DNA of 64,000 nt, taken from positions 62,001 through 126,000 of the forward strand of contig NZ_FOTR01000010.1 in NCBI RefSeq assembly GCF_900114645.1. The letters run 5' to 3'. This document shows positions 58,048 to 64,000 of this stretch, piece by piece; position 1 is the stretch's first letter; every line of letters starts with the position of its first letter. The notes beneath the pieces were generated by a model, which made no database searches, was not told the origin of the DNA, and saw nothing but the letters and a program-made list of their open reading frames with translations. This DNA is from Gracilibacillus orientalis. Its GTDB lineage: Bacteria > Bacillota > Bacilli > Bacillales > Amphibacillaceae. Made by a program: the position numbers and the translations under genes.

Positions 58048-58187
58048 TGTACAAAGAAATCTATTAAATAGTATAGAAAATAAGTAAATATTGTTGTAAA
58101 ATGTTAGGTACATTGTAACGGAGTAATATATATAGCTTTATGATCAATGGTAATAATGTCAGTGTTGTGTTCGAGGAGGATGGATGG

Positions 58188-58964
58188 ATGTCTATTGCAA
58201 AAATCAATGATTTGATTGATAACGAAAAGTTTGAGCACCATTTTCAGGCGCTCTATGACCTGTATACTTTAACTCCTATTGGATATGAAGCATTATTGAG
58301 AACTGATTTATTTAAGAATCCCGAAATTCTCTTCGAAAAAGCAAGTCATACCAATCGATTTTTTGAGTTAGAAATGCGCTCGATAAAAAAAGCGCTTCAA
58401 GCATATAACACGATTAACCAACGTACATATAACAACAAAAAGATTCTAATCAATGTTTTTCCTAATAACTTAGCTGATCCTGAATTTTTAGGTCAATTAA
58501 ATAATATAATAGGTGGAACGAACCTATCAGCTAATCAAATCATTATTGAAATTAATGAGTCCGAAATTATTCAGAACGTCCACTACTTTAGAACAACGGT
58601 GAAGAAATTAAAATCAGAAGGATATTTAATCGCAATAGATGATGTAGGAAAAGGAGTATCCTCCCTCCAAGCAATCGTTGAATTACGACCTGATTTTGTT
58701 AAAATGGATCGATATTTTGCCAAACATTTAGCAAAGTCCAGTCGAAAACAAGAAATGGTAAAGTCCATTGTGACTTATTGTTTAAATACAAATACCAAAT
58801 TTGTATTAGAAGGCGTTGAAATTCTAGAAGATTTAGAAATGGCAAAGTCAATTGGTGTATCTATTGTACAAGGATTTTTATTAGCACGACCAGAACCATT
58901 AGAAGTGATAAAGAAATTTGAAATGGATGATAGAGAAGATGACCATTTTACGGCGAATAAATAG
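58188..58964 (+). CDS. EAL-domain cyclic-di-GMP phosphodiesterase
   Basis: 258-residue stand-alone EAL domain, no membrane or sensor part. Active-site elements appear in order: YEALLR (EAL with Arg), INVFPNN (Asn), IIIEINE (Glu), AIDDVGKG (Asp-Asp), VKMD (Lys), VLEGVE (Glu) and QGFLLARP (Gln). It should hydrolyse c-di-GMP. Start at 58188 is set by AGGAGG 8 nt upstream; an ATG 16 codons earlier contains that site. Placement after the biofilm genes suggests it tunes the motile-sessile switch. Confidence 0.9.
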   Translation: MSIAKINDLIDNEKFEHHFQALYDLYTLTPIGYEALLRTDLFKNPEILFEKASHTNRFFELEMRSIKKALQAYNTINQRTYNNKKILINVFPNNLADPEFLGQLNNIIGGTNLSANQIIIEINESEIIQNVHYFRTTVKKLKSEGYLIAIDDVGKGVSSLQAIVELRPDFVKMDRYFAKHLAKSSRKQEMVKSIVTYCLNTNTKFVLEGVEILEDLEMAKSIGVSIVQGFLLARPEPLEVIKKFEMDDREDDHFTANK

Positions 58965-58994
58965 AGCAGAACCCATTGGGCTTCTGCTCTATTT
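58959..58994 (+). terminator. Terminator of the EAL gene
   Basis: AAATAGAGCAGAA / TTCTGCTCTATTT perfect 13-bp stem containing the stop codon, then T-rich tail. Confidence 0.88.
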
Positions 58995-59137
58995 ATTTTC
59001 CATCCTTTCCACTCCTCTCCAAACGATATATTTTTCATTGATAAATCTTATTGTTTTTTTAATATGGTATTAACACTTTTTACAATTTATGGTGCTACAC
59101 TAGACTTGTAAAATAATAGATAGGAGGAATGGATGAA

Positions 59138-59893
59138 ATGCAGAAGTTTATTGCTGTTTTTACGTTGTTGGTTGTTGTAATGTTGACTGTCTCCCCTTCT
59201 CTTGTTGCTGGGGTCCATGTTGATCCAAAGGAAGAAAAGTTAGATTACTATGTTTCAGAACTTGTCCATAAGCAACCTGGTATTACTACAGATGAAATGG
59301 AAGAAGCCATCATATTAGCTTCTGAAGAAACTCGAAAACCAGAAATAGTCATTGCCAAACAGGCTTTACGTGAACTGAACCAAGCAATCCAACAGGAGAA
59401 GCCAGAGAAAAATACCTCTATTTCGATTATGGGTGGAAGTGCCGGAACTTATAAATTAGTACCTGCTAGAAACAAAGGGGACTTATTTTATACTCCTTCC
59501 TCTACATTGGGTATCCAGCACGGCCACAATGGAATCTATCACACGACTACTAATATCGTAGAATCCATTCCTGATACAGGTGTTAGAAAAATTAAATATA
59601 ATGCAAGGAATGTCGAAGCAAATGCTGTGATGCAATATGTTCAATCCTCGCAATCAACTAGGGATAAGGCTGCTGATTGGGCAAATGAAAGAGTAGCAAT
59701 AGATGCATATTCCTATAACTTTGCTACCAACCGCTTTACAGATAAATATGGCGACAAGAATTGCTCTAAATTAATATGGAGTGCCTTTATGTTAGAGGCG
59801 AACATTGATCTTGACAAGAACCAAGGATTTGGGGTATATCCTGCAGACATTCGAGATAGTAGCTATACCGTGACATATAACACGATTAATTAA
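59138..59893 (+). CDS. Secreted YiiX/YycO-like permuted NlpC/P60 cysteine hydrolase
   Basis: 251 residues: signal peptide to about residue 25, a helical region (30-100), then a permuted papain-like domain: GDLFYTPSS, GHNGIYH (catalytic His, about residue 130) and NCSKLIWSAF (catalytic Cys, about 208). In permuted enzymes His precedes Cys, as here. Substrate unknown; relatives act on peptidoglycan peptides or lipids. Start ATG at 59138 is 9 nt after GGAGG. Confidence 0.82.
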   Translation: MQKFIAVFTLLVVVMLTVSPSLVAGVHVDPKEEKLDYYVSELVHKQPGITTDEMEEAIILASEETRKPEIVIAKQALRELNQAIQQEKPEKNTSISIMGGSAGTYKLVPARNKGDLFYTPSSTLGIQHGHNGIYHTTTNIVESIPDTGVRKIKYNARNVEANAVMQYVQSSQSTRDKAADWANERVAIDAYSYNFATNRFTDKYGDKNCSKLIWSAFMLEANIDLDKNQGFGVYPADIRDSSYTVTYNTIN

Positions 59894-59908
59894 TGCTTAG
59901 GAGACTGT

Positions 59909-61012
59909 ATGAAAAAATGTTTACTCTATTTCACGTTATTAGCATTGATCATTTTAATAGTGATTTATGGTATCGTGATGCAAAAAAGTACACATGCTGA
60001 TAGTATTAATGATGCTCTTGGTCTACTATATTTTTCTTCCTCAATAGATAAAACCGATGGAAAAGGTAGTCTTTACACAATAGATTCATCTGGTAATGTT
60101 TCCGATGCATTAAAAACGGAAGGATTGGAGCTAGGAGAATTATATCATCATAATAATACTGTGATCCTTAATGATGTATCAACTAGTTATATCATGGAAA
60201 ACGAAAAAATCATTGAAGAAGAGCGCGATCAAAAAGAATATACAGCTATATTCGCTGGCTATATGAATGATAAACGAGTGGAACTATACAACAGTGGATA
60301 TGATGAAAATGGAACCTATCATTCTCACCTTTATTGGGAACAAGATGGCTCGATGCAGTATCAAGATTTACCTTATTTTATTACAACAGCAGGTATATAT
60401 GAAGACTCGCTCTATGTTTTAGAGGAAAAAGAAGCAGATGAAGTCATGACCCTGCATGAAATTACCTTAGGTGAAACTATCCAAGACGATTCATTATTCT
60501 TACCATTAGATTATAAAACTGACGAGCTAGTACCATTAACTGATATGATCGTTACGGAAGAATATATTTATGGTATCGTCAATATACAACAGGCATATTC
60601 CGTATTGATGATAAATAAAAAAACAGATGAAGTCAGCGAAAAAAACTTTTTATCTTTCGATTCTTCTGAAGAAATGTCTGCACATTTGCCACATTCCGTC
60701 TACAATAGTATTCATTGGTCAGATAACCAGTTATTTTTCTTAGATGGACAAGGTAATTTGTATCAATTTAACAAAGATGGCGAGTTAGATACAACCTATG
60801 ACATCCCAGACGCAAATGATGATAGCACGTTTCTTTTTCCTTCATGGTCAGAAAATAAGCTGTATCTTTTTGAAATGACGAATACGGCCTCGATAAAAAA
60901 GATTGACTTAATGGAGTTGGAAGTGGAAGATGACTTGGAATTAGATGGTGATGAGTTTTTTGGAGTTAGTGAGCAGTTTTTGTATGACTTTGAAATGATA
61001 AATGGATTTTAA
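59909..61012 (+). CDS. Exported protein of unknown function, beta-propeller-like
   Basis: 367 residues: an N-terminal membrane helix or signal (about 5-25), then a beta-rich domain with repeated short strands such as GSLYTIDSSGNV, GNLYQFNKDGEL and SENKLYLFEM, suggesting a propeller. Acidic. RBS TAGGAGACTG; starts 15 nt after the YiiX-like gene, so probably co-transcribed. I do not recognise a family. Confidence 0.75.
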   Translation: MKKCLLYFTLLALIILIVIYGIVMQKSTHADSINDALGLLYFSSSIDKTDGKGSLYTIDSSGNVSDALKTEGLELGELYHHNNTVILNDVSTSYIMENEKIIEEERDQKEYTAIFAGYMNDKRVELYNSGYDENGTYHSHLYWEQDGSMQYQDLPYFITTAGIYEDSLYVLEEKEADEVMTLHEITLGETIQDDSLFLPLDYKTDELVPLTDMIVTEEYIYGIVNIQQAYSVLMINKKTDEVSEKNFLSFDSSEEMSAHLPHSVYNSIHWSDNQLFFLDGQGNLYQFNKDGELDTTYDIPDANDDSTFLFPSWSENKLYLFEMTNTASIKKIDLMELEVEDDLELDGDEFFGVSEQFLYDFEMINGF

Positions 61013-61045
61013 GCAAGGGGTTAGTGACCTCTTGCTTATTTTTTT
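61011..61045 (+). terminator. Terminator of the YiiX-like operon
   Basis: AAGCAAGGGG / CCTCTTGCTT stem (one wobble), followed by a T-run; stop codon at its base. Confidence 0.85.
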
Positions 61046-61060
61046 ATAAATCATAAAACA

Positions 61061-61119
61061 ATACCTCCATATAAATAATGTCACACCCATAGATCTGCTC
61101 ATTATTTATATGGAGGTAT
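61061..61119. repeat. Perfect 20-bp inverted repeat covering a ribosome site
   Basis: Left arm 61061-61080 and right arm 61100-61119 are exact complements around a 19-nt loop. The right arm contains GGAGG (61112-61116), the ribosome site of the mini-ORF at 61124, so the folded RNA would hide it. Confidence 0.85.
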
Positions 61120-61123
61120 GACT

Positions 61124-61159
61124 ATGTTAAAGTTTAGTCCTTTTGTAAGGAACAAATAA
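61124..61159 (+). CDS. 11-codon mini-ORF under the hairpin
   Basis: MLKFSPFVRNK-stop, 7 nt after GGAGG; an ATG two codons upstream is in frame. It is followed at once by a terminator, so the hairpin, ORF and terminator form a unit of about 130 nt. It may be a leader peptide, a tiny toxin, or chance. Confidence 0.35.
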   Translation: MLKFSPFVRNK

Positions 61160-61190
61160 CCCTATCTATGAGGGCTATTTGACCTTTTTT
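61154..61190 (+). terminator. Terminator after the mini-ORF
   Basis: AAATAACCCT / AGGGCTATTT stem (one mismatch on this strand, a wobble on the other), 4 nt, then T6. It may also serve yjfB on the minus strand. Confidence 0.65.
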
Positions 61191-61201
61191 AAAAGAGGCA
61201 G

Positions 61202-61378
61202 TTAGCCTTTAATATCTACGTTACTACCCAGATGTGGTTGCATGGAGGATTCCATCATTTTTATCAAATTATTTGACTGTGTTTCGGCATTATTTAATGC
61301 TTTATCCATGACAGAAATACTCGCTTGCTGCTTAACTTGTGCTTGGTTCATCACCACTGACATTGCAGCTACATCCAT
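61202..61378 (-). CDS. yjfB: YjfB-family putative motility protein, 58 aa
   Basis: Minus-strand frame MDVAAMSVVMNQAQVKQQAS, then ISVMDKALNNAE..., ending GSNVDIKG; matches the small YjfB family in size and in the VMNQAQVKQQASISVM core. RBS AAAGGGGGGG. It is 23 nt after fliD, so likely co-expressed with flagellar genes. Function unknown. Confidence 0.85.
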   Translation of the reverse strand: MDVAAMSVVMNQAQVKQQASISVMDKALNNAETQSNNLIKMMESSMQPHLGSNVDIKG

Positions 61379-61401
61379 TTTAACCCCCCCTTTCGATTAG
61401 A

Positions 61402-63432
61402 CTACATGCCACCGCCACCCATGCCACCTAGTGCCTGTTGCATGTATTGAGCTTGTGAGTTATAGCGCTGCATCGCTTGCTCCATTGCAGTAAATTGACT
61501 ATAATAACGGTCTTCCTTCTGTTGTAAACGATCTTCAAATCGAGTAATTTGGTCTTCAATATCAGTTAGGTTTCGTCCAATCGTATACTGACTTTCCGTT
61601 GCTGTAGCACGTCCAGCCCGCTCGTAAATGCGGTCCATCGAACTATTTACAGTATCGAATAAGCGTGTCGTAATACCTTGTTCTTCGTAAGTATCTCCAT
61701 CACTACTAAAGATATTTTGTACCCCATCAGGATCGGACTCAATTGCTTCTCTTAGCTTTTTATCGTCAATTTCTAATTTACCACCAGACATATAGTCACT
61801 AGTTGTGGTTATACCTAAGTCAGAAAGATGACTAAAACTGTTAACGGAGTCATCGTTATTCACCGATGCGTAAAAGTCGGAACGAATATCCGATAAAGCA
61901 CCTTGCAGAATCGAATCACGTCTCAACAAACCGCTCTTTGCCATGTCCGTCCAATCTTCTTGTTGTGTATCGGATAATGATTCTCGTTGTTCGTCCGTTA
62001 ATGGCTTATAGTCACGGTGGTGTTCCTCATACACTTTGCTATTAACCGCATCAATCAATGTATTATACGTATCAACAAATTCGGTAATATTTTCATAAAC
62101 CGCTTCGGTGTCATTGGAAACATTTGTAGAAACAGAGTCAGTGAATGTCTGTTTTATATTAAACGTCACACCATCTATTTCAAAAGTGTTTTTTTCACGT
62201 TCCGTATCTAACCCATTTATAGTGAATTGAGCATTTTTACCACCAGTTTCCGTTCCTGTCCCGAACTTAAGGGCATTGTTAATAAAATCACCATTAGTCA
62301 TAATTTCAGTTCCACTCGTATTATAATCGCCGGTCTCTGTTCTAGTTAATGTCAATTGATCGGAGAACGAATCATACATCATTGATACCCCTAAATCAGC
62401 ATTAGATACTTTACTAGTTAGTCCATTTAAAGTTTCATTACCTGAAATCACAAAATTTTGATATGTTTCTCCATCTGAAGTATGTGCACCTACGTCAAAA
62501 GAAGCATAATTCTGATCGTATGTTGCTGAAATCGCTGATCCAGATGTTACAGCATTATCAAAGTTTAACTTACCTGTGTTTGTATTAATGGTACCGATAG
62601 AGTTTGTTCCATCTGTTAATTCATATTCATTTTCATTTCCGGTAGTATTACCAATGGTGTAGGATGTACCATCTATGTCTACATTTAAACTGTTTATTGA
62701 GCCACCATCCAATTGATAAGATGTAATGTCACTCTCTAACGTCTTTGTTTCAGTACGATCCGCAGTTACATATTCAGCAGAAATTGTATCCCCTTGCTTT
62801 ACAACACCATCCGCAAAAGTTAAATCTCCAGTAGTACCATTTACATATACTTCATCATCAGCTAAAGTTGTATTTTGATCCGTAATCACTTTAAAGCCTT
62901 TTCCATTCACTTGAATGTCCATAGCACCTGTGTCGCTAACTGCATCTCCTAGCTGAATGACTTCATTGTCTGCCTCTGCGGTAATATTTTGGTCTTTAAT
63001 TGCGCCTTGTTTCCATGTCACACCTGCGGCTAATTTCCCATCTTGTGAAAATAAACTTTTAGATGCATCAATCTTATCTGTACTATCAGCAGAAATAGCT
63101 CCACCATTTTTTAAAGTCGCTGCAGACGCTAGTTGTGTTACATTAGATATGTCATAAGAAGATTCACTAGCAGAACTGCTTACTGTTGCTGTGACTTTTG
63201 ATTCGTCAGAAGAGGTTACTTGACGTGCACGGTAATTTGTCGACATTCTCATATCGGTTAACTGCGAACGGAAATCGAGCATTAAGGTATTCATTTCACG
63301 ATAATCGTCCCGTTTCCATTCTAATACTTGTTTTTCTTGCTCCATGCGCTGTAATGGCATGCTTTCAGCTTTCATCAGATCACGAACCATCTGGTCAATA
63401 TCCATACCACTAGCCATACCGTTAATTCTCAT
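61402..63432 (-). CDS. fliD: Flagellar hook-associated protein 2 (filament cap) FliD
   Basis: 676 residues, larger than the ~500 of B. subtilis. N-terminal FliD_N (INGMASGMDIDQMVRDLM) and C-terminal FliD_C coiled coil (QITRFEDRLQQKEDRYYSQF) are conserved; the extra length is in the central exposed domain, rich in Thr/Ser/Asn/Gly. Start MRINGMASG with AAAGGA 10 nt upstream; an ATG seven codons earlier is less likely. FliD caps the filament and helps flagellin fold. Confidence 0.95.
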   Translation of the reverse strand: MRINGMASGMDIDQMVRDLMKAESMPLQRMEQEKQVLEWKRDDYREMNTLMLDFRSQLTDMRMSTNYRARQVTSSDESKVTATVSSSASESSYDISNVTQLASAATLKNGGAISADSTDKIDASKSLFSQDGKLAAGVTWKQGAIKDQNITAEADNEVIQLGDAVSDTGAMDIQVNGKGFKVITDQNTTLADDEVYVNGTTGDLTFADGVVKQGDTISAEYVTADRTETKTLESDITSYQLDGGSINSLNVDIDGTSYTIGNTTGNENEYELTDGTNSIGTINTNTGKLNFDNAVTSGSAISATYDQNYASFDVGAHTSDGETYQNFVISGNETLNGLTSKVSNADLGVSMMYDSFSDQLTLTRTETGDYNTSGTEIMTNGDFINNALKFGTGTETGGKNAQFTINGLDTEREKNTFEIDGVTFNIKQTFTDSVSTNVSNDTEAVYENITEFVDTYNTLIDAVNSKVYEEHHRDYKPLTDEQRESLSDTQQEDWTDMAKSGLLRRDSILQGALSDIRSDFYASVNNDDSVNSFSHLSDLGITTTSDYMSGGKLEIDDKKLREAIESDPDGVQNIFSSDGDTYEEQGITTRLFDTVNSSMDRIYERAGRATATESQYTIGRNLTDIEDQITRFEDRLQQKEDRYYSQFTAMEQAMQRYNSQAQYMQQALGGMGGGGM

Positions 63433-63692
63433 GGTTTCACGTCCTTTATCCATTTGATCTTATTTATTATATCGGACATAGTATCACAATCTTTAGTGAA
63501 AAATTTTAATAAATGAGTTGGCACTATAAAAAGAGACAGATTTGCCAGTACAGTGTTTAAATGCCATTTAATTAATTAAAAATAGGATTTTAATAATGAT
63601 TTCAAATATTACTCTCTGAATCGTGGGAGCATTTCTTGGTATATATCATTTCATCTGTTTCTTTTAGAGAGTTAGAAATATTATAATAGCTC

Positions 63693-64000
63693 TCAACACT
63701 GTCGCATCATTCTCCAATCCAATGGAGTTCCCTTTAACAAATCTTTCTTCGCTTCTTTGCCTAAAATATCATCATAATACTTTGGCGAAATACCATACCC
63801 TGGCCTAATAGACTTAACATTCTCTCTAGTAAGTTTTTCACCCTTTTTAATATCTTGAACAACAAATAAAGAACGGGATAACTTTCTACTCTCTTTCTTT
63901 TTATCAGTTAATTCATAGTCGACTTTACCGACAGCCTTTTCCGCATCACGCACAGCATTTACCATTTGCTTAAATTCATTTCTATCTAATGAAAAACTAG
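63693..64000 (-). CDS. pseI: Pseudaminic acid synthase, C-terminal part (5' end outside the window)
   Basis: The frame is open to the window edge. It reads FSLDRNEFKQMVNAVRDAEKA, then the SAF domain (SRSLFVVQDIKKGEKLTRENV, SIRPGYGISPKYYDDILGK), typical of NeuB-like sialic acid synthases and closest in feel to PseI. This enzyme condenses a 6-carbon sugar with phosphoenolpyruvate in nonulosonate synthesis. Next to fliD it suggests a flagellin glycosylation cluster beyond the window. Confidence 0.88.
   Translation of the reverse strand, partial: SFSLDRNEFKQMVNAVRDAEKAVGKVDYELTDKKKESRKLSRSLFVVQDIKKGEKLTRENVKSIRPGYGISPKYYDDILGKEAKKDLLKGTPLDWRMMRQC

Overview
The window is low-GC, densely coded Firmicute DNA. 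Gene order strongly recalls the Bacillus subtilis uvrBA - minJ - ctpB - ftsEX - yvjA - prfB - secA - hpf - fliTSD neighbourhood. The presence of prfC, acidic secreted proteins and a large Tad locus fits a halophilic or alkaliphilic relative in the Bacillaceae (Gracilibacillus/Oceanobacillus/Virgibacillus type). The genus is inference. No rRNA or tRNA gene was seen.

1-21.1 kb, housekeeping backbone: uvrA (cut by the window start) and uvrB behind an SOS box, prfC, a SWIM/SNF2 helicase convergent with minJ, a 1.3-kb gene-free stretch with dispersed and tandem repeats, then ctpB, an EnvC/PcsB-like M23 peptidase, ftsX, ftsE, yvjA, prfB (with the programmed +1 frameshift) and secA. A candidate small RNA lies just upstream of secA.

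21.5-47.1 kb, the accessory block of most interest: about 25.5 kb, all on the minus strand. Read 5'->3' it has a 30-aa membrane peptide, CpaE, CpaF, TadB (apparently an AUC start), TadC, a 58-aa Flp pilin, TadE, a DUF5702/TadG-like protein, two lipoproteins, a second TadE, a prepilin peptidase, three lipoproteins, an FHA protein, another lipoprotein, two PP2C phosphatases, a Ser/Thr kinase with extracellular TPRs, a membrane protein with five Thr-Glu-Leu-(Leu/Ile) motifs, and a 1976-residue Ig-like surface protein. Decayed copies of lipoprotein and pilus genes lie between them. I read it as a Gram-positive Tad/Flp pilus locus fused to a kinase-phosphatase-FHA circuit and a diversifying lipoprotein family.

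47.1-53.5 kb: a 0.8-kb AT-rich non-coding stretch, hpf with a sigma-B-like promoter, fliT, fliS, flaG, and a moxR-DUF58-DUF4129 operon.

53.7-61.0 kb: a YutJ-like NADH dehydrogenase, then a biofilm-matrix group (TasA-like fibre protein, TapA-like protein, SipW signal peptidase) preceded by SinR-type operator motifs, an LPNTA-anchored surface protein, an EAL phosphodiesterase, a YiiX-like cysteine hydrolase and a secreted protein of unknown function.

61.0-64.0 kb: a tiny hairpin/mini-ORF/terminator unit, yjfB and fliD, and the 3' end of a pseudaminic-acid synthase gene (pseI), suggesting flagellin glycosylation. FliD is separated from FliST by about 12 kb of surface and biofilm genes.
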